Shown here: in pieces, positions 1-9,252 of the stretch
Numbering within the stretch: position 1 is the first letter of the stretch
Layout: the number at the start of each line of letters is the position of its first letter
Assembly (NCBI GenBank): GCA_038380435.1
Contig: JAWZYU010000001.1
Coordinates: 16,286,001-16,350,000 of the forward strand
Direction: 5' to 3'
Source of the DNA: Ryuthela nishihirai
Lineage: Eukaryota; Arthropoda; Arachnida; Araneae; Heptathelidae
DNA length: 64,000 nucleotides
Translations under genes and position numbers: made by a program
The notes under the pieces: model-generated
The model's database searches: none
Told to the model about the DNA's origin: nothing
Seen by the model: only the letters and a program-made list of their open reading frames with translations

Positions 1-278
1 TAATAAATTATGGCAACGAGTAGATGTTCTTTAAGTTATTACAGACAATAAATGAAAATTTTCAGACTTTCATTAATATTTAATGTTGCTAACTTAACGA
101 AATGTATAACTACGCAATCCTGTATAAATGTTATCCCCGTTCTTACTACACTAATTCAAATCCAAAGCAGAAGCACTGTCGATTTCCTAAAATTTCAGCG
201 TTATATGTATTTCAATAGGTATATTTTTAAAACAATAAAAAATGATTTCCACAAAAAATGAGATAGTGGAAGTACATA
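1..278. other. AT-rich flank, no gene seen
   Basis: This AT-rich stretch precedes the LTR retrotransposon. One short open frame (52-261) has no recognisable domain. I see no repeat structure or RNA gene. Confidence 0.5.
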
Positions 279-282
279 ATAC

Positions 283-998
283 TGTTACGAATTAAAATGG
301 AAGAACACTCTACGTAAACGAAGTAAATATTTTACAATGTTAATTACAAAACAATGCAATTTATTACAAAAGCATGGATGAAATTATTTTTACAAACTAA
401 GTCAACCGACAAGAAACTCTATAACAATACAAAGATAAACTTTCAGAAGAATCTATTATCTTAATTCTATTCACACCAAAATCACAAAACAAGGCTAAAA
501 TCATACAATGAAAACAGAAATCATGTTGGGAAATAAATATTCAATCTAATGAAAATGTCCTTACCAATTCCTAAAGAAACTAAATAATTATACACTAAAT
601 GACTTCCTTCTAAGGTTTTAGTCATCAAGTACTCCAAAACTGTGACTAAGTGTACTGGTTTCTCAAAACCAATTCTTTTCAGACGTTAATCACCACGCAC
701 AAGACGATAAATTATTCTTTTCCTTTAAACACGATCCACACTAATAAACTAATCATCCTCCAGCGCACTCACCATATAAAATACTTCTTTTTTAAACACT
801 TATCGTGTATATACTGAGACTATTTACGTCCACTTTCACATATCAATAACTCCAACATTAAAATTTAATCTTTCCTATTTTTTCAGATGGGTTCCATATT
901 CCAATTCTTTAGTTACGTAATTCTCAAGCAGATGCATACGCGAATGCTCATGACACGTTTATCATAAATTCATTGCAGCACGTTCATCTGTCGTAACA
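283..998 (-). repeat. 3' LTR of the Ty3/Gypsy element (complete)
   Basis: This 716-bp LTR starts TGTTACGA and ends TCGTAACA on the plus strand. From 418 to 998 it aligns almost continuously with 5816-6403, with scattered substitutions and small indels. The two LTRs are identical at insertion in this class, so the many differences show the insertion is not recent. Positions 283-417 have no partner in the other LTR. Confidence 0.9.
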
Positions 999-1000
999 AT

Positions 1001-1012
1001 GCCCCTTCTTAG
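1001..1012 (-). other. Polypurine tract beside the 3' LTR
   Basis: Read on the minus strand this is a purine run (AAGAAGGGG) ending three bases before the LTR start TGTTACGA. A purine tract here primes plus-strand DNA synthesis in LTR retrotransposons. Position and composition fit; function is inferred. Confidence 0.7.
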
Positions 1013-2110
1013 GTCTTGTTCGTCCCGAACAATTCTGGATTCCGAAGTTACTTCAGTTCTTCGATGAAACGGGGCCAAAGGATCCACATGAACCACCTTG
1101 CACTTTGTAGTTGGACGTCGATGATATACCACGTCGTTAATCCTGTTTACCATATACTGAATTTGTCAAGGTTTCTGAAGTTGAGGAGAAAGTCTCTTCT
1201 TTCTATGTGGATTGTACAGCCAGACAAGATCTCCTTGATTGAAAACAGTTCCATTTGTTTTACTCTCGTATCTCGTTTGGGTTCTCTCGCTAGCAAAGTT
1301 AATGTTATGTCTGACGGAGTGTTCTGTCACTCCGTCAGATATAACATTAAATTGTCAAGTTATCTTCTAGTCGTTCTTGTAATTCTTGTACGTATTGTGC
1401 ACTGCATACCGATATTGCTTCGGGCCGATCATATAAAAGGTGACAGGGGAGACGTAATTCTCTTCCAAAGAGCCGACCTTATAAAAGGTCACAGGGAAGA
1501 CGTAATTATCTTCCAAAGATCATCATGGAAGGTGTCTGTCCAGTTGTCTCGTGCACTGCTGTTCTGTTTGCCAAAAAAAGGAGTGGTATATGGCGATCCC
1601 AGTCACGTTGATGGTCGTCGACAAACAATGCTAGATGTTGATCAATTGTCGTATTAAATCTCTCAACCATACCATCCGACTGAGAGTGTAGGGAAGTTGT
1701 TCTGGTTTTCTGAATGCCTAATAGTTGGCAGATGCCTTTAAACACATTGGATTCAAAATCCCGTTCTTGGTCAGAGTGGATTTGCAAAAGTACTCCATAC
1801 CTACTAATCAAGTTATTTACTATCATATCTGGAACTGTTGTTGTTTCCTGATCTTGGATGGGATAGACCTCAGGCCACTTCGTGAAATAATCCAGTACCA
1901 CTAATAAATAGAGATTTCCATCATCACTACTAGGAAACGGACCCATTACATCATTGGCTATTCTCTCAAAAGGGGCATCCAAGTTATAAATCTGCAGCTT
2001 ATCCCGACTCCTAGTCTTAGGGCTTTTCGTTGCTGCACAGGACTCACATTGTCTACACCATCTTTCAACGTCTACCCTACTTTTCAACCAATGAAATCGA
2101 TCCCAGGCTT
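1013..2110 (-). pseudogene. Integrase domain of the Ty3/Gypsy pol, broken
   Basis: Integrase joins the cDNA ends to the target. The largest open piece (2087-1506, 193 aa) begins in the HHCC zinc-binding region, with a CRQCESC motif. It continues with the catalytic core: Asp in NDVMGPF, Asp in HSDQERDF (usually HSDQGRNF, so two positions have changed) and Glu in DGMVERFN. Downstream, at about 1480-1013, separate frames still read GDLVWLY and KVVHVD, typical of the C-terminal tail. They are divided by stops and by a 53-bp tandem duplication near 1427-1535. The core is readable but the protein is not complete. Confidence 0.9.
1301..1348. repeat. 21-bp perfect-looking hairpin inside integrase C-terminal region
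   Basis: Arms 1301-1321 and 1328-1348 are reverse complements at 20 of 21 positions, with a 6-base loop (TTCTGT). The shared core is CTGACGGAGTG against CACTCCGTCAG. It lies in the decayed coding region of the integrase tail. Confidence 0.85.
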
Positions 2111-2299
2111 TAGTTAATTATGTTATTACCACCGAAGTGTCCTCCAGCGGCACTATCATGCACATCTATTGTCATACGTTTCCTCCATATTAACAGCATG
2201 TCCTACTGGAACAAAAGGCAACACCATCTTTCACTGTGCCCAGTAACTTTGGGTAGTTGGACTATACCTCGAGATTTGCTCCCAATTAGGTCTTATATC

Positions 2300-3110
2300 A
2301 TATTTTTCAATCAAAATCCATTATTGACCTTATATCATTATCATCTAGTTGGGCCTTTCTAATTTCTATTGGACTCCAGATGTTAGGAGTATCACTGTTT
2401 GCTTGTGTCGATGTTATCTGTCTTATGGGCATTACCTCTTTAGTTCCAAATTTCAATTCTACATTGTAGCAATGTTTACAGTTGTCAATACATGGACGTC
2501 TGGAAAGAGCATCTGCATTCCTATGCATTTTACCACTTCAATGCTCGATGGAAAAATTGAATTCTTGTAACCGCTGTATCCACCTAGCAATTTGTCTTTC
2601 TGGGTTTTTAAAGTTCAGTAACCACCTGAGTGCAGCATGATCAGTGCGTATAAGAAATGTCTGGCCATAGAGATAATAATGAAAATATTCTATTCTTTTA
2701 CTATTGCTAACAGTTCTTTTCGTGTGACACAATAATTTCGTTCTGGTTTGGATAGAGTTTTGCTAAAGTATGCAATAACCTTTTCTTCTCCGTCTTGTTG
2801 TTGTGAAAGTACAGCACCAACTCCTGTGATACTTGCGTCAGTATCTATTATAAACTATTCTCCAGTTTGTGGATATGCTAACACTGGTGCTGTGTAAAGA
2901 GCTGGCTGTAGCTGTTGGAAGGCTACATCACATTCGGTGGTCCACATGAATCGCTGGCCCTCCTCTGTCAGACGATGGAATGGACTTGTGATGTTGGAGA
3001 AACCCTTGAAAAATCTTCCATAGTAGTCCAATAGTAGTCCAAAGTCCAATAAGACTATGAAGTTGATGAACATCTTGTGGTGGAGGCCAGTCTCTTACAG
3101 CTTCTATCTT
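2300..3110 (-). pseudogene. RNase H domain of the Ty3/Gypsy pol, broken
   Basis: RNase H degrades the RNA of the RNA:DNA hybrid. Three open pieces cover it. Piece 3073-2855 carries the RT thumb/connection (FRWT-like FMWTTECDVAFQQL). Piece 2732-2538 has the typical [20 protein letters not shown] stretch followed by DHAALRWLLNF. Piece 2528-2307 starts with HRNADALSRRPC, the conserved end of Gypsy RNase H. A tandem duplication of a short 'tagtagtccaa' motif near 3020-3045 and several frameshifts separate them. Confidence 0.88.
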
Positions 3111-3129
3111 ACTAGGATCAATCTTAATC

Positions 3130-3783
3130 CCTGATGTAGTGATGACATGACCAAGGTAATGAACTTACTGCTGGAACAGTTTACACTTAGTCGATCCTAA
3201 TTTAGCTTGGCTGCTCTAAGTTTTTCAAACATTTGACGAAGATTTCTCAAATGCTTTTCAAAAATCTTTCCAAGGACGATGATGTCGTCAAAGTAAACCA
3301 GAAGACAAACCTTTCATCACCAACTCCATTAGTCGTTCAAACGTTGCAGGTGCATTGCAAAGTCCAAATGACATCACTTTAAAATGCCAAAGTCCATTTC
3401 CTGTAGTGAAAGCTGTTTTCTCACTGTCTTCAGGATGTATACCAACTTGCCAATAGCCACTCTTAAAGTCTAATGTTGAGAACCATTCTGACCCATATAG
3501 AGTGTCCAGTGTATCATCACCATTCCTGGGTAAACGAAAGCAGTCTTTCTTTGTTATATCATTTAATCTGCGATAATCTACACAAAATCGGGTAGATCCA
3601 TCCTTTTTCTTGACAAGAACCACTGGTGAAGTCCAGGGACTCTGTGATGGTTCTATAATATCTTGAGTTTCCATGTCCCTTATGAGTTGTCTCTTTTTGC
3701 CAATGGAAGCCTTCTTGCTGGTAGATGGACAGGAGGAGAATCACAAGTGTTGATCTTATGTTCAGTCGGGTTAGTCTACACAA
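3130..3783 (-). pseudogene. Reverse transcriptase domain of the Ty3/Gypsy pol, frameshifted
   Basis: The open piece 3674-3288 (128 aa) shows the RT fingers and palm: WTSPVVLVKKKDG, RFCVDYRRLND, STLDFKSGYWQV (first catalytic Asp) and FGLCNAPATFERLM. The YFDD catalytic box is at 3295-3284 but in a different frame, so a frameshift lies just upstream of the active site. Downstream, FEKHLRNLRQMF is still readable. The fingers region overlaps the first copy of a 198-bp tandem duplication. Confidence 0.92.
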
Positions 3784-3973
3784 AATCGGGTAGATCCATC
3801 CTTTTTCTTAACAAGAACCACTGGTGAAGTTCAGGGACTCTGTGATGGTTCTATAATATCTTGAGCTTCCATGTCCCTTATGAGTTATCCCTTATTGCCA
3901 ATGGAAGCCTTCTTGCTGGTAGATGGACTGGAGGAGAATCACAACTCTTGATCTTATGTTCAGTCAGGTTAGT
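3578..3973 (-). repeat. 198-bp direct tandem duplication within RT
   Basis: Positions 3578-3775 and 3776-3973 are near-identical direct repeats of 198 bp. Both begin CTACACAAAATCGGG and end near GGTTAGT. The length is a multiple of three, so it duplicates about 66 codons of the RT N-terminal region. The copies differ at only a few bases, so the event is younger than the LTR divergence or has been homogenised. Confidence 0.9.
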
Positions 3974-4135
3974 ACGGCCATAATCATTTGATGTAGCAGA
4001 AAAAATGTCGGAAAATTCTTTCAGTAGGTTCTCGGCCTTAGCAACTTGGTCTTCAGTTAATATTTTTCATGTTTCTCTCCATAAGTCAGTAAGATGAAAT
4101 GGGATGTCTGTATGGTGTTGGTTAGAGTCAGTAAC

Positions 4136-4429
4136 TTATATTATAATTATATTTGTTACCCAAGTAACAGGTTCACATATTGCTAATTCGTCACCCCTTT
4201 TCAATATTCTATTGGATTTGTTACAGTTCATCACTCTGATAAGAATCTGTCCTTTATCTATACTGACTAAACTCCTAGCAACCACGATACCATGAGCCAA
4301 AGCCCCTTTCCCAGTGGCATCAGTGACTGCCAATCGGAAGTCCCCAGAAGTCTCCCCCCGATGTCCACGGACTATAATTTCACTTTGTGCTGGGATCTCT
4401 GTGTCTTCCGTCAGTAATATTGGGGTCAC
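4136..4429 (-). pseudogene. Pol linker between protease and RT
   Basis: The open piece of 97 aa contains IPAQSEIIVRGHRG, GIVVARSLVSID and RVMNCNKSNRILKRGDE. This beta-rich linker (PARTLV-VRVLN type) sits between protease and RT in many Ty3/Gypsy polyproteins. It is placed correctly between the protease at 4861-4478 and the RT below 3783. Confidence 0.75.
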
Positions 4430-4477
4430 GCTTGATAAAGAATCAGATGTTCGGCTAAGCAGAGGGATTTCTTCTGT

Positions 4478-4861
4478 CTAATAGATGAGTAAGTTGTCAC
4501 TGAGTCTAATGTTGAATACATGTTTCTTTAGCAAATCAAGGCCTAATATGCATTCATTGTAGATGTCAGCGATGTAAACAGGATGTCGTACCAGACAGCT
4601 GCCAACTCGGATGTTGTGTTCTATCTTTCCATGGACTTTCGCACGATCTCCAGTGGCTGTTTGTAAGGTTATATTAGACTGCCTAGCATTAAAGTTTGGG
4701 TGAGGTATTATCTCCTTTATTATGTCTGTTTTGAGTAAAGTTATATTTGCATCAGTGTCTACTATCATACGGCAAGGCACTGCATTCATGGTTCCATCAG
4801 CAACCAATCCGTTATCTCCACCATGTAGTGTTGAAACGTAAGCGACTTCCCCGGGGGCCAA
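4478..4861 (-). pseudogene. Retropepsin-type aspartic protease of the Ty3/Gypsy element
   Basis: The 127-aa open piece has a retropepsin layout: VDTDANITLL at the active site, a middle beta region, and CILGLDLLKK near the end, the conserved hydrophobic-Gly motif. The canonical active site is DTGA. Here Gly reads Asp (DTDA), which would be expected to impair the enzyme. A stop separates it from the linker downstream. Confidence 0.85.
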
Positions 4862-5815
4862 CCAATCAACAGCCAGCCTTTACCCTTCACGTTGCTTATG
4901 CTGCTTCTGTTGTCTGTTAGACGTGCTTAAACTTTGCACCCATCACTTTTTGCAGTTGACTCGAATGTGTCCAGTCTTGCGACAATTCTAACACTGTATG
5001 TTTGTAGAAGTCCTTGGAGAGGAACCTTTGATCTGTTTCAAAATGGATAATATGGCTTTGGTTAGTTCTTTCATTTCACTATCTTTTTCTACAGTTTCTT
5101 CTGCATTCACAAATCTCACTGTGCGTTTGTTCGCTCGGGAGGAAAGCCTGAAGCACTAGTACTTCATAGCATGTACCACAGCTGATTTTAAAGTTTCACC
5201 TTCCAACATCCTCAGAGATTGTTGAGTCTCAGGGTCAGCAATAGCATCAAGAAATTGTAATTGAGCTAAGTTATCTTGAATTTCTGATGGACAGTTACTA
5301 TAAGCCAATCTAGCTAGACGCTAAATATCACTAGCAAATTCTTGCAAAGTTTTCACCACTCTTCTGCATACGATGCTTAAATTAAGTCATATAGTATTGT
5401 TTTAAATATTATATATATATAATATAATTTTATTATATAATTTAATAATTAAATTATTTAAAACAATACCATATATGACTCGATGACAAGGCTGTCCAAG
5501 ATGATTGACCATTATGTGTAGAAGGTTTAGTTGTATTTTTAGCGATATGTGTAAAAACATTATTTTCACTAAAATTACCATTATCACAAGAAGAAAGTTT
5601 ACCTTTCATCTCCTAAAATCTGAAACTGACGTTCAAAATCAGTTTTTACACTTTCAATTTGATGCTTAACATTATCAAGTTTTGTATTAAAATCACAAGT
5701 GATTTCATTAACATTACACTTGACCCATCAATATCATTTTTTACACTGTTGAGTTCGGTCTTAATGTCTTTACATTGATGAGTGATTTCAGTGATTTTTA
5801 TATTCAAATCATTAT
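4862..5815 (-). pseudogene. Gag remnants with CCHC zinc knuckle
   Basis: At 4993-4952 the minus strand encodes a CX2CX4HX4C zinc knuckle (NCRKTGHIRVNC preceded by Cys), typical of the nucleocapsid part of gag. A TAG stop lies inside the knuckle after the first Cys. Further upstream, 5815-5600 reads as a Lys/Asn/Asp-rich coiled-coil-like stretch (ITEITHQCKDIKTELNSVKN) that abuts the truncated LTR. An AT-only segment near 5400-5460 interrupts the frame. Capsid similarity cannot be judged by eye. Confidence 0.7.
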
Positions 5816-6403
5816 TCTATAACAATACAAAGATAAACTTTCGGAAGAATCCATTATCTTAATTCCATTCACACCCAAATTACAAAAAAAACTAAAATCA
5901 TTCAATGAACAATAAAAATCATGTTGGTAAATAAATATCCAATCTAACGAGAATATCCTTACCAACCTTTTAACAAACTAAATAAGTATAACTAAATGAC
6001 ATCCTTCTAAGGTTTTAGTCATCAAGTATTTCAAAACTGTGGCTAAGTGTACTGGTTTCTCAGAATCAGTTCTTTTCAGACGTTGATCATCACGCACAAT
6101 ACGATAAATTCTTCTTTTCCTTTACTAGTTTAGTAACACGATCGCACTAATAAACTAATCAACCTCCCAAGCACTCACCGTATAAAATACTTCTTTTTTA
6201 AACATTTATCTGTATCTACTGAGACTAACTATGTCGACTTTCACATATCAATAACTCCAACATAATAATTTTATCTTTCTTATTTTTTCAGATAGGTTCC
6301 ATAATCCATTTCGTTGCTTGCGTAATTCTCACGCAGAAGCATACGCGAGCGTTCATGACACGTTTATCATAAATTAATTGCAGCACGTTCATCTGTCGTA
6401 ACA
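5816..6403 (-). repeat. 5' LTR of the Ty3/Gypsy element (truncated at its inner end)
   Basis: This matches 418-998 of the other LTR and ends in TCGTAACA immediately before the duplicated ATAC. About 135 bp that should adjoin the internal region are missing. The gag-like coding sequence begins directly next to the break, so the deletion took the LTR end, the primer-binding site and the untranslated leader. Confidence 0.88.
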
Positions 6404-6407
6404 ATAC

Positions 6408-7329
6408 CTACAAGAGGAGAGCCAATCCAGCTTTACTATCCTACTTATGCAGAAGTTCAATAGTCGAGTCGAAGTTCAATAGATAGATTTTAATATCCCT
6501 CTCACCCTGCAACTAAGCAAATGGGAAAATGAAAAATGGTTTTAAATTTCAACTGGTTTTGTTATTGGTAGGGACTTGAATTATTTAGTACAACAGGGGA
6601 TGCAAGGTTAAAAAAACTGTGTGAGAAATTTGTGAGCAGTATAATATTTTGATTAATTTCACCTAATATGAAATCTGATACAATATGCACGTAAAATTGT
6701 ATAATAAATATTATAAATGAATAATATACAAATACAAAGTGAGCAACTTTTATGTAAGAGCAGAAAAAAGAAAAAAAAAAGAGTTTTTTTGTATGCTTGC
6801 GTGTTTTTGATTTATGTCACAGTGTTACTCTGAGTTTCTGACGTTTAACTTATGTTTTTAGTGATCAAGAGTGCAGGGAAATAATTGAGAAAACCAGACA
6901 ATCACAGTAAACTAATCAGCTAGACTATTTTGCATCGACATTTCTTAAAGGTGTTTGTTGATTGACATATCAGGTATTTCTCAATAAATAAATGAACTGA
7001 TAACATTAGTCAATTAACTCCAATTAAAAGCTCAATCAACCAATGACTATTGAGTACCATCTATGCGTTACTCAATTGATTCCATTCACACTTTCGTACT
7101 GGATTTTTGGAATAAATGTTTTCAGCATAGAAAAAAAAAATGCTTTAAATTTATGGTGCGTTCTTTCGGCATTGGTTTAGGTAATAACAAGTTTATGTAG
7201 CTATTTCACCTTCAATATCAGTCATCAGCTTTACTATTTATCATCATTTCTATATACATTATTTCTTATTGTCAAATATCACGTGACTGTCTTTGAGAGT
7301 TTGCGAAGGAATCAACATTAAATTTCGAG
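6408..7329. other. Flank with no gene seen
   Basis: Between the LTR element and the SINE half I see only AT-rich sequence with A-runs (for example 6765-6790 and 7130-7140). There are no open frames with recognisable motifs. Confidence 0.5.
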
Positions 7330-7456
7330 AGAGTAAGTATGGTTAGCGGTTCGGCTACTGATATAAGGGACCTGAGCTCAAGCCTAGATTAATGCATAGA
7401 TGTTTGTGCTGTTTTTCTGCTGAGGTCTCGCCTTCCTCACAGACCTTTGTGGAGTA
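7330..7456 (+). mobile_element. SINE1 copy a, left half (split by the palindromic element)
   Basis: The tRNA-like head (GGTTAGCGGTTCGGCTACTG, with a degenerate B box near 7375) and the body TGAGGTCTCGCCTTCCTCAC match other SINE1 copies in the window. The sequence stops at GGAGTA (7451-7456), where the palindromic element begins. It resumes at GGCGTA (11607) on the far side. Other SINE1 copies read GGCGT at the equivalent place (for example near 16277). Confidence 0.8.
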
Positions 7457-7487
7457 AGTAGAAGATAAATGGGGGTTCCGACTCATA

Positions 7488-7876
7488 GGAGGCTAATGTT
7501 AATCCTGTGGGAGAATTCCAATCCAGAAAAATCGAAGGAGGCTAATGTTAATCCTATGGGAGAATTCCAATCCAGAAAAATCCAAGGAGGCTAATGTTAA
7601 TCCTATGGGAGAATTTCAATCCAGAAAAATCGAAGGAGGCTAATGTTAATCCTATGGGAGAATTCCAATCCAGAAAAATCGAAGGAGGCTAATGTTAATC
7701 CTGTGGGAGAATTCCAATCCAGAAAAATCGAAGGAGGCTAATGTTAATCCTATGGGAGAATTCCAATCCAGAAAAATCGAAGGAGGCTAATGTTAATCCT
7801 ATGGGAGAATTTCAATCCAGAAAAATCGAAGGAGGCTAATGTTAATCCTATGAGAAGATTCTAATCAAGAGCATCG
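7488..7876 (+). repeat. 49-bp tandem repeats, eight copies, subterminal in left arm
   Basis: Units start at 7488, 7537, 7586, 7635, 7684, 7733, 7782 and 7831. Each begins GGAGGCTAATGTTAATCC and ends with AGAAAAATCGAA. The last unit is degenerate. Only one or two bases differ between inner units (TATGGG or TGTGGG, CCAATCC or TCAATCC), so the array expanded or was homogenised recently. Confidence 0.95.
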
Positions 7877-8194
7877 AAGGTGGTTACTGTTAATTCTATA
7901 TGGGGGGGTGGATTTCTAAAAGAGAATCTAGGAGGCTAATGTTTACTCAATAGGAGTATTTCTCATCCAGAGGGGTCAATATTATTTTTACAGCAAATTT
8001 TGCTATTCCAGTTGTTTCACTAGGATGTATACAAATCATTTCGAAGTCATTTCACACGTATTTATAATTATCATGTGTTCTCTTAAGTAAATGTGAAAGA
8101 TTTGTGGATGAGAGTTAACACGAAATTCGATAAAACATTACTGGTCCCAATATTCTTGTCATTTTATTCGAGCTTGGGGAGAAGCAATGTGAAT

Positions 8195-9248
8195 TCAGGT
8201 CTCCTCCTTTAGTATCAAATCATGATCTCTTACTCGATCTCTCCCCAAGGGATTCATGCATATATGGCAGCTTAAAGCATTTTCGTATAACTTTTGCTCT
8301 TCGTCGGACAGGTACATAGCAACATTCTGCTTCATCAACTTTTCAATAATTTCTTCTTCCTTTAGAAGGTACTTCAAAAACTCCTCTATAACATTCGGAC
8401 CCCTATAAATCGTGGGTGGGTTGTAACTATGTCCATCATGGCCCACAACCACATAAGCAAATCCACACCCTTCATGTTTAGCCGTAATTGTAGTGTGAGA
8501 GGCAGTTGGGTTAGGGAGGCATATATCTACTTTTACTAAAAATGATTCGAAGTCAGCATAGATCACATAAGGTACAGGGAGCTGAAATGTGAAATTCGTA
8601 AACTTCAGACACTTCTCTTTTTCACTTCGCAGCTCTATTTTATGAGGGGCGTGTTCTTCACAGTAGGTCATATGCTCCTTTAAAATAGATTCCTTCGAAA
8701 AACGTTGTAAACAATAATCGCAGTAAAAGCTCATACATTTATGGATCGTAAGGGAACTTAGAAGTCTACTCATATTCTTAATGTAGCAGTAATGTCTCTT
8801 TTCTCCAACTGATAAGAGCATGAGATTAATATGCCGTTTAGCTTTCACTGATGTAATATAAAGAGGGAATACTTCGTTCTAGTATCCAAATACGTTGATA
8901 GATATCCCATTCATCTGCTCAAACTTTGGAATTTGCGTTAGAGTCACAGGATGAACAAGGATTGAGACGTACAGTTCACTTTCCATATGTTGATAATGAG
9001 TCAGACGATCAGCATTCTTTTCAACTGGATGTAAAGCAGCAAGTGCTGACCAAAGGAAACATTTCTGGTCGTTGTTGCGCACATTAACAATTGCATGCTT
9101 TTTTTGTAGCTCTCGTGGTACAGGGATATAGCTAGAGCCTTCTAGAGGTGCATATTTTCCAATTTTCACTTCAGCGAAAAGAATTTCATCTAAAACGCAG
9201 CCACTCTGGGAACCTTCATATTCTTCACAGGAAGCCTTAACTTTCTCA
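8195..9248 (-). pseudogene. Inverted partial copy of the C2H2/PolB-type gene
   Basis: Read on the minus strand, this repeats the later part of the gene at 9253-10931. Piece 9169-8879 (96 aa) includes KCFLWSALAALHPVEKNADR and QIPKFEQMNGISINVFGY, then a TAG stop where the other arm reads GAG. Piece 8848-8195 (217 aa) contains KRHYCYIKNMSRLLSSL, the zinc-finger-like FYCDYCLQRF...HMTYC, then YADFES. YADFES matches Exo motif I of family B DNA polymerases, a 3'-5' exonuclease acidic pair. It ends after CHICMNPLGRDRVRDH, where the family normally continues into a His/Cys-rich segment. No palm domain follows. Confidence 0.78.
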
Positions 9249-9252
9249 CTTT

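Larger units (their letters stand above)
283..6403 (-). mobile_element. Ty3/Gypsy LTR retrotransposon, decayed, with 4-bp target duplication
   Basis: Two homologous LTRs (283-998 and 5816-6403) bracket a minus-strand internal region with the order gag zinc knuckle, protease, RT, RNase H, integrase. Integrase after RNase H is the Ty3/Gypsy order. The outer ends are TGTTACGA at 283 and TCGTAACA ending at 6403, an 8-bp terminal inverted repeat. ATAC at 279-282 is repeated at 6404-6407, so this is a genuine insertion. The LTR at 5816-6403 lacks the part matching 283-417. The matching tail, the primer-binding site and the leader are therefore missing, which points to a later deletion. Stops and frameshifts interrupt every domain, so the copy cannot move by itself. 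The clade within Ty3/Gypsy is not assigned. Confidence 0.93.
7457..9248 (+). repeat. Left inverted arm of the palindromic element
   Basis: Arm coordinates pair as x and about 19127 minus x in the coding part (9248 pairs with 9879, 8195 with 10931). The arm holds, from outside in, a unique end, eight 49-bp tandem repeats, a non-coding spacer (7973-8190) and an inverted copy of the polymerase fragment. Confidence 0.9.

Noticed and set aside
1016..1657. 213-codon plus-strand frame
   Set aside because: It lies antisense to the integrase region and has no known motif.
7488..7876. Regular direct repeats that might suggest CRISPR
   Set aside because: Units are contiguous with no unique spacers, and the genome is eukaryotic; these are minisatellite repeats.
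8195..8848. A host zinc-finger gene
   Set aside because: The finger-like Cys/His residues lie in a frame ending at a PolB exonuclease motif, within a mobile palindrome present in both orientations.
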